In this document: piece after piece, positions 1 to 5,902 of the stretch | How the letters are laid out: the number at the start of each line of letters is the position of its first letter | How positions within the stretch are numbered: the first letter of the stretch is position 1 | NCBI GenBank assembly: GCA_905192625.1 | Contig: CAJJLI010000068.1 | Coordinates: forward strand, 1 to 8,100 | DNA: 8,100 bases | Direction: 5' to 3' | Source of the DNA: an uncultured Clostridium sp. | GTDB taxonomy: Bacteria > Bacillota > Clostridia > Lachnospirales > Lachnospiraceae | Position numbers and translations under genes: made by a program | Notes under the pieces: generated by a model | Told to the model about the DNA's origin: nothing | Database searches by the model: none | The model's input: only the letters and a program-made list of their open reading frames with translations

Positions 1-143
1 TAGGATTCGGTACATTTGAAGTTTCTGCAAGACCAGCAAGAACAGGTAGAAATCCACAGACTAAGGAAACTATCACAATTGCAGCTTCCAAGGCACCAAA
101 GTTTAAAGCTGGTAAGGCATTAAAGGACGTTATTAATAAATAA
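1..143 (+). CDS. hup: HU-family DNA-binding protein, C-terminal part (5' end outside window)
   Basis: The first full codon is at position 3 and the stop is TAA at 141-143, leaving 46 visible residues, about half of a usual ~90-residue HU. The visible part starts with GFGTFEV and continues through ARTGRNPQT to [15 protein letters not shown]. This is the hallmark HU beta-arm and C-terminal helix: the RNP segment forms the arm tip that inserts into the DNA minor groove, and FKAGKALKD is the closing helix. HU proteins are small homodimers that bend and compact DNA in the nucleoid. In B. subtilis the homologue is hbs, which sits elsewhere, but HU next to rqcP/yabO is common in clostridia. The gene is followed by a strong terminator, so it probably ends its own transcript. 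Start, promoter and full length cannot be judged here. Confidence 0.96.
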   Translation, partial: GFGTFEVSARPARTGRNPQTKETITIAASKAPKFKAGKALKDVINK

Positions 144-172
144 TAAATTGTTCTAGGTAAACATAAGAATCT

Positions 173-209
173 AAAGCTGTTTTGAAGGTGTCTTCAGAAC
201 AGCTTTTTT
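173..209 (+). terminator. Intrinsic terminator after the HU gene
   Basis: A 15-bp stem pairs 173-187 with 192-206 around the loop GTGT, with a single G-U pair and no bulges. The outer arms are AAAGCTGTT and AACAGCTTT, and the 3' side runs into six T residues (204-209). It lies 30 bases after the HU stop and isolates that gene from rqcP. Confidence 0.92.
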
Positions 210-302
210 CAAATTACAACAAACACCTTTTGGTGTAAAGTATTAAAGTGGAGTCCCTATGATTTATAAAGGCATTACGTGCCAAAAGTAATGATTAGAA
301 AA

Positions 303-328
303 ATGTCGATGCATGGGTAGGCATATAT
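303..328 (+). promoter_or_regulatory. Weak sigma-E-like promoter candidate before rqcP
   Basis: ATGT (303-306) and GCATATAT (321-328) are set 18 bases apart, start to start. The same two words recur at the same distance before yabP (607-632). GCATATAT fits the GHATANNT form of the B. subtilis sigma-E -10 element, but the -35 side matches poorly. Transcription would start near 335, only just ahead of the rqcP Shine-Dalgarno site, so the case is weak. A TATGAT at 258-263 is an alternative sigma-A -10, without a good -35. Confidence 0.22.
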
Positions 329-353
329 GAAATTAGAAAGAAGGATTGTTATT

Positions 354-593
354 ATGAGGTTAGATAAATATTTAAAGGTATCTAGATTAATTAAGCGTAG
401 AACAGTAGCGAATGAAGCTTGTGATGCTGGTAGGGTTTTAATTAATGATAAACCAGCCAAGGCATCTACAAATGTTAAGGTTGGAGATATTATAGAAATC
501 GGATTTGGAAGTAAAGCGGTTCGAGTAGAAGTGCTTGATGTACAAGAAACAACAAGAAAAGACGATGCCAAAGAGCTCTATAAGTACTTATAA
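354..593 (+). CDS. rqcP: RqcP (YabO), S4-domain ribosome-associated quality control factor
   Basis: This 79-residue protein is almost entirely one S4 RNA-binding domain: MRLDKYLKVSRLIKRR at the start, the turn AGRVLINDKPAKAS around residues 26-40, and VKVGDIIEI at 43-51. B. subtilis RqcP/YabO has a similar length. That protein binds stalled 50S subunits carrying peptidyl-tRNA and works with RqcH to add C-terminal alanine tails that mark the nascent chain for degradation. The start at 354 is chosen over an in-frame ATG at 327 because AAGAAGGA (338-345) sits 8 bases before 354, while 327 lacks a ribosome site and would add nine residues before the conserved MRLDKYL. The position just before yabP is conserved in many Firmicutes. 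An Hsp15-type heat-shock S4 protein is the nearest alternative, but size and neighbourhood favour RqcP. Confidence 0.92.
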   Translation: MRLDKYLKVSRLIKRRTVANEACDAGRVLINDKPAKASTNVKVGDIIEIGFGSKAVRVEVLDVQETTRKDDAKELYKYL

Positions 594-604
594 GAAGTTA
601 ATCA

Positions 605-632
605 TCATGTTTTATATTGCAATCGCATATAT
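605..632 (+). promoter_or_regulatory. Candidate sigma-E promoter for yabP-yabQ
   Basis: The -35-like TCATGTT (605-611) matches six of seven positions of the B. subtilis sigma-E consensus KMATATT. A 13-base gap leads to GCATATAT (625-632), which fits the -10 form GHATANNT. Transcription would begin near 639, about 20 bases before the yabP ribosome site. yabP and yabQ are sigma-E-dependent in B. subtilis, which supports the reading. The region is AT-rich, so chance matches are possible. Confidence 0.38.
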
Positions 633-670
633 ATAATTAATAGATATTAGATATAATGCGAGGGATTGAT

Positions 671-955
671 ATGGAAGATAATAGAGCAGTAAAAAAACAT
701 GTTATGAATTTGTGTGATCGTAAGAGTGCAACACTTACTGGGGTTAAAGATGTAAAATCTTTTGATGATCGTGAAATTATACTTGAGACTGAATATGGTA
801 TTCTTATGATACGCGGTACAGAATTGCACATTGGCAGATTAACGTTGGAAAAAGGTGAAGTAGACATAACTGGAATTATGGATAGCTTCGTATACTCAGA
901 ACAAAAGGGATTTAATAAGTCAGGAGAATCAGTTCTTAAACGATTATTTAGATAA
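671..955 (+). CDS. yabP: Sporulation protein YabP
   Basis: This 94-residue protein belongs to the YabP/YqfC family. Diagnostic segments are LTGVKDVKSFDDREIILET (22-40), LMIRGTELHIGRLTLEKGEVDITG (45-68) and the closing SFVYSE (72-77). It is beta-rich, with no signal peptide or membrane segment, and is about the same size as B. subtilis YabP (100 aa). The family is restricted to spore formers and is made in the mother cell under sigma-E. YabP is linked to spore coat/cortex assembly, but its molecular action is not established. The start is placed at 671 because AGGGA (661-665) lies 5 bases ahead. The in-frame ATG at 656 has no ribosome site. yabQ begins 16 bases after the stop, so the two are surely co-transcribed. 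Confidence 0.93.
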   Translation: MEDNRAVKKHVMNLCDRKSATLTGVKDVKSFDDREIILETEYGILMIRGTELHIGRLTLEKGEVDITGIMDSFVYSEQKGFNKSGESVLKRLFR

Positions 956-971
956 CTCGGGGGTGTACGTA

Positions 972-1625
972 ATGAATAGGGCTATCCTAGCAGAATTAAG
1001 TTTTTTTGTAACTTCATTTGCTTGGGGGGTATTATTGTTTTTTATATATGATTGCCTCCTTATTTTTCGTAATATTATAAAGCATAGTCGATTCGTAACG
1101 GCAATAGAAGATTTCGTCTTTTGGATTGTTTCTGGTGTACTGATTTTTCAGATGATGTACACGAAAAACCACGGCACAATACGATGGTATTTTATTATAG
1201 GACTGGCACTAGGAATGATTTTTTATCGTAATGCCATCAGTAATGTGTTTGTTAAATTACTTACGAATGTACTAAAAAAAATTATAGCAATTATTAAAAG
1301 GGTGTTTTTTATTATAACAATGCCTTTTCGTATAATATTTAAACATATTCAGAAGTTCCTACGTTTTATTGCAAAAAAATGCATGGGGCGAACTCATACT
1401 TTCGTATTATTTGTGCAAAAACGATTGAAAAACCATACTGAAAAGGTTAAAATAAAACGTGAAGAGAAAAGAGCGAAAAAAATTATTGAAGAACCTGCTA
1501 TAGCAGAGATACATAAAAGTCCTAAGGGGAGTTTTGAGTTAATACAAAGACCGGAAGAAGTACATAGTGAGGGGAAGGAAAATGAGAAAAGTAAGAAAAA
1601 GAAAAAAAAGAAGAACAGGCCTTAG
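972..1625 (+). CDS. yabQ: Spore cortex biosynthesis protein YabQ
   Basis: This 217-residue membrane protein has four likely hydrophobic segments (about 8-32, 44-62, 71-87 and 103-118), then a strongly basic cytoplasmic tail ending in seven consecutive lysines and NRP. The family core is seen as the YD-LxxFRN motif near 26-34, AIEDFVFW (44-51), and NHGTIRWYFIIGLALGMIFY (66-85). In B. subtilis YabQ localises to the forespore outer membrane and is needed for cortex peptidoglycan formation under sigma-E. The ATG at 972 is chosen because CGGGGG (959-963) stands 8 bases away. A GTG at 963 in the same frame overlaps that site and would add only three residues. The last 44 bases overlap divIC. The tail after about residue 120 is divergent and low in complexity. 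Confidence 0.92.
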   Translation: MNRAILAELSFFVTSFAWGVLLFFIYDCLLIFRNIIKHSRFVTAIEDFVFWIVSGVLIFQMMYTKNHGTIRWYFIIGLALGMIFYRNAISNVFVKLLTNVLKKIIAIIKRVFFIITMPFRIIFKHIQKFLRFIAKKCMGRTHTFVLFVQKRLKNHTEKVKIKREEKRAKKIIEEPAIAEIHKSPKGSFELIQRPEEVHSEGKENEKSKKKKKKKNRP

Positions 1626-1878
1626 ACTCATTGCTGTTATGGTAATGTTTATATGTGGAATTGTAATATTTAGACGACAAGATTTAGAAAAAGAATATAA
1701 CTCCAAAGCACTTAAGAGGGAAGCTTTGAATCGTCAAATTGAAAATGAAAATTCCATTGCGAATGAATTGCAGGAAAAAAAGGCATATATGCAAACGAAA
1801 AAGTTTGTAGAAGATGTTGCAAGAGAAGCACTTGGGCTTGTTTATGAGGATGAGGTTTTATTTCAAGAGGGTGAATAA
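1582..1878 (+). CDS. divIC: DivIC/FtsB-family septum formation initiator
   Basis: This 98-residue bitopic protein has a very basic cytoplasmic N-terminus (residues 2-11, mostly K/R), one transmembrane helix (about 14-30), then an extracytoplasmic coiled coil (about 33-70, with heptad-like L/I spacing and many E, K, N). It ends in KKFVEDVAREALGLVYEDE, the conserved C-terminal patch of the DivIC/FtsB family. DivIC joins FtsL and DivIB/FtsQ in the divisome and promotes septal peptidoglycan synthesis. GAGGGG (1569-1574) lies 7 bases before the ATG at 1582. An in-frame GTG at 1567 would destroy this spacing. The gene starts inside yabQ in the +1 frame, so translation is probably coupled. It is somewhat shorter than B. 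subtilis DivIC (125 aa). Its position after yabQ is the conserved one. Confidence 0.93.
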   Translation: MRKVRKRKKRRTGLRLIAVMVMFICGIVIFRRQDLEKEYNSKALKREALNRQIENENSIANELQEKKAYMQTKKFVEDVAREALGLVYEDEVLFQEGE

Positions 1879-1953
1879 AGGACAAGTAATTTACCAAGTA
1901 TCCTAAGAATTTTACATATTTCATAAAAAATATGAATAATTTGAAAAATAGTG

Positions 1954-1982
1954 TTGACAATACTATAAAAACCATATATAAT
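1954..1982 (+). promoter_or_regulatory. Consensus sigma-A promoter of the tRNA-Met gene
   Basis: TTGACA (1954-1959) and TATAAT (1977-1982) are both perfect and 17 bases apart, the ideal housekeeping promoter. Transcription should start around 1989, about nine bases before the mature tRNA. The absence of a strong terminator after divIC means read-through into the tRNA is also possible. Confidence 0.93.
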
Positions 1983-1997
1983 GTGCATTGTCACTTC

Positions 1998-2071
1998 GGC
2001 GAAGTAGCTCAGTTGGCTAGAGCACACGGTTCATACCCGTGGTGTCGAGGGTTCAAATCCCCCCTTCGCTA
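1998..2071 (+). tRNA. tRNA-Met (anticodon CAU), probably elongator
   Basis: A full cloverleaf folds by hand. The acceptor is GGCGAAG (1998-2004) with CTTCGCT (2064-2070), closed by a G1-U72 wobble. The D arm is GCTC/GAGC (2007-2010, 2020-2023). The anticodon stem is CACGG/CCGTG (2025-2029, 2037-2041) with loop TTCATAC, placing CAT at 2032-2034. A 5-base variable loop is followed by the T arm GAGGG/CCCCC around TTCAAAT, with one A50-C64 mismatch. The discriminator is A2071, and CCA is not encoded. It lacks the three G-C pairs in the anticodon stem typical of initiator tRNA, and its loop resembles elongator Met rather than the CTCATAA loop of tRNA-Ile2. The Ile2 alternative matters because Ile2 is the substrate of the TilS encoded downstream. 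Confidence 0.95.
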
Positions 2072-2080
2072 TTTGATTTT

Positions 2081-2105
2081 AAGAGGCTGTTAAGCCTCTT
2101 TTTTT
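2081..2105 (+). terminator. Intrinsic terminator of the tRNA unit
   Basis: AAGAGGCT (2081-2088) pairs with AGCCTCTT (2093-2100) around the loop GTTA, giving 8 bp followed by a run of T through 2105. It starts 9 bases after the tRNA discriminator base and separates it from spoIIE. Confidence 0.93.
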
Positions 2106-2165
2106 AATTTCTTAAATAAAATGAGTTCCCTTCATTCGAGTTCTAACCGTCTCTTAAGGAGATAT

Positions 2166-2231
2166 TGTCAAAAACTTTTTTAATTCTAAGACTTTCATAT
2201 GACAAATATTTTACTACCCCACATATATAAT
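2166..2231 (+). promoter_or_regulatory. Candidate Spo0A-controlled spoIIE promoter with 21-bp spacer
   Basis: A perfect -10 TATAAT (2226-2231) has no usable -35 at 16-19 bases. The good match ATGACA (2199-2204, five of six) lies 21 bases away. In B. subtilis the spoIIE and spoIIG promoters also use sigma-A with abnormally long spacers (21 and 22 bp) and depend on phosphorylated Spo0A. Heptamers close to the 0A box TGTCGAA occur here: TGTCAAA (2166-2172, six of seven) and TGACAAA (2200-2206, five of seven, overlapping the -35). A further TTCGAGT (2135-2141) is a weaker reverse match. Transcription would start near 2238, leaving a leader of about 59 bases that contains a tandem repeat of GGCATAA (2250-2256 and 2258-2264). 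The rest of 2106-2165 shows nothing clear. Confidence 0.55.
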
Positions 2232-2296
2232 GCAAAATTACACGGCTTAGGCATAAAGGCATAAGTAAGATTAAGTAGAAAGGCTTGGTGGGTGAG

Positions 2297-3796
2297 ATGG
2301 TAAATACTATGATTGGGATAACCATTTTTATAGTACTTGTTTTTGTGTTAACCATAATTAAAAATTGGATACATAGGGATGGAGCAAATGCAAGTAGTGG
2401 TAGTTATGTAAAGGAAGAATTGGAAAACACGGCAAGGAAACGCTTGGAGAGTCTGTCGGGATCGTTTAATAAGTTGGCACTTAGTTTTGATCAACTTACA
2501 GTTCCAAAAACATCCTTGGATGGGGAAGATATGAATATAGTTTTTGAAGGTATATCTGGTCATTTGTGTGGAAATTGCAATAAGTGTAGATTGTGTTGGG
2601 ACAAGCATTTTGAAGAAAGTTATAATGCTACCTGTACATTATTAGATAAAGCGAAAGTACAAGGTATGGTAACATTAAAAGATTTACCAGAGCATTTTAT
2701 TGACCATTGCATTCATTCCGAAGCGTTTGTCACAGAAACTAATCGTAATCTGATGCTTGCCAAGATGAAACTATCTTGGCACAACCGATTGGTTGAAAGC
2801 AGGGAAGCCGTTGCAGGACAATTAGAAGAAGTGGCAAGAATTATGAAAGACTTTTCTAATAATATTTGTAGTACTGGTGAAATTATCGAATTGCAGAAAC
2901 GGAAAATTAACGCAAAGTTACGTTCGCATCGAGTAAAAGTGCAAAGGGTTATGATGTTTGAACGTGAGAATAGAGGATTGGAGTTACATCTTCGTGCTAA
3001 GTGTAAAAATGGACGCTGTTTGACAACCAAGGAAGTGGCTATATTAATTGGACAAGCTCTTAATAAAAAGTTTATACCAAGGGAAGGGTCGCGTAATGTC
3101 ATAGGCAGGGAGTATGCAGACTATGTATTCTGTGAAGACGCAAATTTTAAAGTACTTACTGGTGTTGCAAGAGCATCCAAAGTCAAAGGTGAATTATCTG
3201 GTGATAATTTTTCGTTTTTATATCCAGATAGCTCCGATGTAGTTATGATGTTATCCGATGGGATGGGCACAGGTGCAGATGCTTCTAAAGAAAGTGAAAT
3301 GGTCATAGAATTATTAGAGCAATTTTTAGAGGCAGGGTTTCAAGAGGAGCCAGCGGTGAAACTAATTAACTCTGTGCTTGTGTTAAAGTCAGAGCATACT
3401 TTATTTTCAACGGTTGATTTATGTGTAATAAATTTGTGCGCAGGAACTTGTGAATTTGTAAAAGTAGGCGCAGCAACAACATTTATTAAGAGAAATAATT
3501 GGGTAGAGACCATTAGCTCTACAACAATGCCAGCTGGTATGATCAATCGAATTGAGCTAGAGCGTAAATGCAAAAAGCTCTATGATGGCGATTTTGTAAT
3601 CATGGTATCGGATGGAGTATTGGACTGCATAAAAGAGGAAGATAAAGAAGAATTTTTACAAAAAGTCATTATGAACATTGCATCAAAAAGTCCTCAAGAG
3701 GTAGCAAATGCTATCTTAACAGCGGCTTTAATGCAACAATCTTATGAACCAGTGGATGATATGACAGTGCTGGTTTGTGGGTTATGGGAAAAATAA
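2297..3796 (+). CDS. spoIIE: SpoIIE-type stage II sporulation serine phosphatase, short single-pass form
   Basis: This 499-residue protein has one N-terminal membrane helix (about 5-23) and a central region with the cysteine cluster CGNCNKCRLCW (91-101). A helical, probably coiled segment (about 145-230) follows. The C-terminal PP2C/SpoIIE phosphatase domain (about 235-495) shows SGDNFS (301-306), LSDGMGTG (319-326), TVDLC (372-376), VSDGV (437-441) and DDMT (487-490). The aspartates D321, D439 and D487/D488 fit the metal-binding set of the family. In B. subtilis SpoIIE dephosphorylates SpoIIAA to release sigma-F in the forespore and interacts with FtsZ at the polar septum. That protein has 827 residues and about ten membrane spans. 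Here nearly all of the membrane domain is missing, and the tRNA terminator lies just upstream. The start is uncertain: 2297 has GGTGG 5 bases ahead, while GTG 2288 and TTG 2285 are also in frame behind AGAAAGG. Confidence 0.9.
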   Translation: MVNTMIGITIFIVLVFVLTIIKNWIHRDGANASSGSYVKEELENTARKRLESLSGSFNKLALSFDQLTVPKTSLDGEDMNIVFEGISGHLCGNCNKCRLCWDKHFEESYNATCTLLDKAKVQGMVTLKDLPEHFIDHCIHSEAFVTETNRNLMLAKMKLSWHNRLVESREAVAGQLEEVARIMKDFSNNICSTGEIIELQKRKINAKLRSHRVKVQRVMMFERENRGLELHLRAKCKNGRCLTTKEVAILIGQALNKKFIPREGSRNVIGREYADYVFCEDANFKVLTGVARASKVKGELSGDNFSFLYPDSSDVVMMLSDGMGTGADASKESEMVIELLEQFLEAGFQEEPAVKLINSVLVLKSEHTLFSTVDLCVINLCAGTCEFVKVGAATTFIKRNNWVETISSTTMPAGMINRIELERKCKKLYDGDFVIMVSDGVLDCIKEEDKEEFLQKVIMNIASKSPQEVANAILTAALMQQSYEPVDDMTVLVCGLWEK

Positions 3797-3819
3797 TAGA
3801 ATAATTCTATTTTCGATGG

Positions 3820-3859
3820 GAATACTTGCTATTTACAGGTCTTCGTTGTAGAATACTTG
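3820..3859 (+). repeat. Direct repeat GAATACTTG, 31 bp apart
   Basis: The identical 9-mers at 3820-3828 and 3851-3859 are 31 bases apart, start to start, or about three helical turns. They flank the core of the tilS promoter candidate and overlap its -35 and -10 elements. They could be operator half-sites or a chance duplication; the sequence alone cannot tell. Confidence 0.35.
3826..3854 (+). promoter_or_regulatory. Candidate sigma-A promoter of the tilS-hpt-ftsH operon
   Basis: TTGCTA (3826-3831, four of six) and TAGAAT (3849-3854, five of six) are 17 bases apart. The predicted start near 3861 gives a leader of about 50 bases. It is the best promoter-like site in the 116-base gap after spoIIE. 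An AT-rich hairpin overlapping the spoIIE stop (3795-3801 with 3805-3811) has a poor T tract, so read-through from spoIIE is likely too. Confidence 0.42.
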
Positions 3860-3912
3860 TGTAAAAGAAGTTGAATATTTCTAATCTACGTTAAGAAAGG
3901 CGAACGTGATTT

Positions 3913-5343
3913 ATGGTTACAAAAGTAAAGAAGTATATCGAGCAATTGAAATTATTAAGCAAAAATGATCGTGTTGTTATCGGGGTATCTGGTGGCGCAG
4001 ATTCTATGTGCTTGCTATCTGTACTGTTATCTTTAAAAGATGTATACAATCTGACACTTTTTGTTGTTCATATAAATCATAATATTCGTGGAGTAGAAGC
4101 AAAAGAAGATGAAGAATTTGTTGTTTCGTATTGTAAGGACAACGGTATTTATGTTACTGTTGTTAGTGAAGATGTAAAAATGCTTGCACAAAAGCATGGT
4201 TGGTCGGAAGAAGAAGCAGGTAGAAATGTTAGATATGATGCATTTTACAAAGAGTGTGCTAAAAATAATTGTAATAAAATTGCCATAGCGCATAATAAGA
4301 ATGATAATGCGGAGACTATATTGTTTCATTTATTGCGTGGTAGTGGAATGGATGGGATGCGAGGGATTTTGCCGCAACGAGAAAAAATCATACGTCCGTT
4401 ACTTAATACAAGCAGACAAGAAATAGAAACATATATGAAAGAGAAGCAAGTTCCGTATCGTGTGGATGCAACCAACTTTTTAGAGGATTATACGAGAAAT
4501 AAAATTAGGCTTACGATGCTGCCATTTGCGGAGAGAGAAATCAATTCAAAGGCAATGGAACATATTGTTTCGATGGCGGAACAATTAACGGAAGTTGCAG
4601 ACTATATAGACAAGGTTACGAGCTTACATTATAACGAACTAGTCTGTGAAACGGAGGAAGGCATTGAGGTTAATGTTGACAAATTTTTGTCTCTAGATCT
4701 TGTAATACAAAAAAGTTTAATAAGAAAAGTTATTTTTTTATGGATAAAGCAGTTAAAAGATATTCAAGAAGGGCATATTATGGATATCATTGCTTTAACT
4801 AAGAAACAAGTAGGTAAGTATATTCATTTACCATATGGCATCCTTGTAAGAAAGACTTATCATAGTATTGTGTTTTCTAAAGAGATTAATGAACAAAGTC
4901 AATTAGATACGGATTTGCAACCTTTGAATTGCAACGTACAGATTCCAGGAAAATATACCTTTGAATCCTATGGCTTTACGATTTCTTTTGAACTCTTAGA
5001 ATATAAAAAAACCATGAGAATTCCGAAAAACGGCTATACGAAATGGTTTGACTATGATAAAATAAAGACTGCTGTTGTTATACGAACGAGACAGATTGGT
5101 GACTATCTGCAAATTGGTAAGCAGGGAGGGAATAAATCACTAAAATCCGCTTTTGTTGACAACAAAATTCCGAGTGAGTTAAGAGACAAAATTCCACTTG
5201 TATGTGATGGAAATCATGTACTATGGATTTTAGGAGGCAGAACCTCGGAAGGTTACCGTATCGATGAAGAGACAAAGACTATACTTGTTGCTATGGTAGA
5301 GAAAATGAATACCGATTACGGTAGATTAGATTTTAAGGAATAA
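3913..5343 (+). CDS. tilS: tRNA(Ile)-lysidine synthase TilS
   Basis: This 476-residue cytoplasmic enzyme is close to the usual length for Bacillus (472). It uses ATP and lysine to convert C34 of tRNA-Ile2 (CAU) to lysidine, so the tRNA reads AUA and is charged with isoleucine. The N-type ATP pyrophosphatase domain carries the PP-loop SGGADS (26-31), VVHINHNIRG (51-60), EEAGRNVRYDAF (100-111), and the HNKNDNAETILFHLLRGSG stretch starting at 127 followed by MRGI. TRNKIR (194-199) belongs to the tRNA-binding region. The C-terminal TilS domain (about 388-462) has RTRQIGDYLQ, SLKSAFVDNKIP and WILGGRTSEGYRI. The ATG at 3913 is the only good start, since an in-frame TGA lies at 3907-3909. AAGAAAGG (3893-3900) is 12 bases away, longer than usual, so initiation may be modest. 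hpt follows after 18 bases, the arrangement conserved in Firmicutes. Confidence 0.97.
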   Translation: MVTKVKKYIEQLKLLSKNDRVVIGVSGGADSMCLLSVLLSLKDVYNLTLFVVHINHNIRGVEAKEDEEFVVSYCKDNGIYVTVVSEDVKMLAQKHGWSEEEAGRNVRYDAFYKECAKNNCNKIAIAHNKNDNAETILFHLLRGSGMDGMRGILPQREKIIRPLLNTSRQEIETYMKEKQVPYRVDATNFLEDYTRNKIRLTMLPFAEREINSKAMEHIVSMAEQLTEVADYIDKVTSLHYNELVCETEEGIEVNVDKFLSLDLVIQKSLIRKVIFLWIKQLKDIQEGHIMDIIALTKKQVGKYIHLPYGILVRKTYHSIVFSKEINEQSQLDTDLQPLNCNVQIPGKYTFESYGFTISFELLEYKKTMRIPKNGYTKWFDYDKIKTAVVIRTRQIGDYLQIGKQGGNKSLKSAFVDNKIPSELRDKIPLVCDGNHVLWILGGRTSEGYRIDEETKTILVAMVEKMNTDYGRLDFKE

Positions 5344-5361
5344 AGAAAGAGGTGCAGTACG

Positions 5362-5883
5362 TTGGCAGAAAACATTAAGGTACTAATATCGGAGGAAGAG
5401 ATAGACGCTAGGATTAAGCATTTGGGGGAAGAAATTAGCAAAGCATATGCTGGTAAAGAAATACATTTAATTTGTATTTTAAAGGGCGGCGCATTCTTCA
5501 TGACAGAATTGTCAAAGCATATTACAGTTCCAGTTTCCATAGACTTTATGTCAGTTAGTAGTTATGGAGACTCAACCGTAAGTTCTGGTAGAGTTAAGAT
5601 AGTGAAAGATTTAGATGAATCTATCCAGGGTAAGGATGTTTTAGTTGTTGAAGATATTATTGATTCTGGAAGAACATTGTCTTATCTTATGGATTTATTA
5701 AAGAATCGTCTTCCAGCTAGCATTAAGATTTGTACGTTGTTAGATAAACCAGAGCGTAGAGAAGTTGAAGTAGAGGTTGAATATAGTGGATTTAAAATCC
5801 CAGACGAATTTGTTGTAGGATATGGATTAGACTATATGCAAAAATACAGAAATCTTCCATATGTAGGTGTAGTGGAACAGTAA
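5362..5883 (+). CDS. hpt: Hypoxanthine phosphoribosyltransferase
   Basis: This 173-residue type I phosphoribosyltransferase, of usual bacterial length, joins hypoxanthine (and commonly guanine) to PRPP to give IMP or GMP in purine salvage. Visible motifs are the flexible start of the PRPP site LKGG (40-43), the catalytic-loop SSYGDST (66-72), the PRPP-binding signature [14 protein letters not shown] (93-106) with E97, D98 and D101, and LLDKPERR (126-133). The purine pocket is in [14 protein letters not shown] (145-158), where K145 and D157 are the expected base and metal contacts. It starts with TTG at 5362. GAAAGAGGTG (5345-5354), 7 bases ahead, makes the start convincing, and no ATG lies near the N-terminus. 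The tilS-hpt-ftsH order is widely conserved. In Bacillus, TilS and HprT are also reported to act together on ftsH transcription. Confidence 0.96.
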   Translation: MAENIKVLISEEEIDARIKHLGEEISKAYAGKEIHLICILKGGAFFMTELSKHITVPVSIDFMSVSSYGDSTVSSGRVKIVKDLDESIQGKDVLVVEDIIDSGRTLSYLMDLLKNRLPASIKICTLLDKPERREVEVEVEYSGFKIPDEFVVGYGLDYMQKYRNLPYVGVVEQ

Positions 5884-5902
5884 AAATAAAGGAGGCTACG
5901 TA

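Noticed and set aside
223..236. Hairpin ACACC-TTTT-GGTGT downstream of the HU terminator
   Set aside because: A 5-bp stem without a T tail and with no clear partner structure; most likely chance.
327..353. Nine-residue N-terminal extension of RqcP from the ATG at 327
   Set aside because: There is no ribosome site before 327, and the strong AAGAAGGA would lie inside the coding sequence. The conserved S4 start is MRLDKYL at 354.
275..571. 98-codon open frame on the minus strand over rqcP
   Set aside because: It is antisense to a clear S4-domain gene, shows low-complexity S/T/L/I composition with no domain, and is a shadow frame. The other minus-strand frames over spoIIE, tilS, hpt and ftsH were dismissed for the same reason.
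1915..1934. Hairpin CATATTT/AAATATG after divIC
   Set aside because: It is only 7 bp of A/T-rich pairing and no T tract follows, so it is not a convincing terminator.
1998..2071. tRNA-CAU as tRNA-Ile2, the TilS substrate
   Set aside because: The anticodon loop TTCATAC and body resemble elongator Met, while Ile2 usually has CTCATAA. Not fully excluded by eye.
2149..2165. TCTC...GAGA inverted repeat upstream of spoIIE
   Set aside because: The arms are only four bases with a short AT loop, below what would be distinctive.
3795..3811. Perfect inverted repeat AATAGAA/TTCTATT at the spoIIE stop as a terminator
   Set aside because: The stem is A/T-rich with only a few T residues after it and overlaps the stop codon; efficient termination is doubtful.
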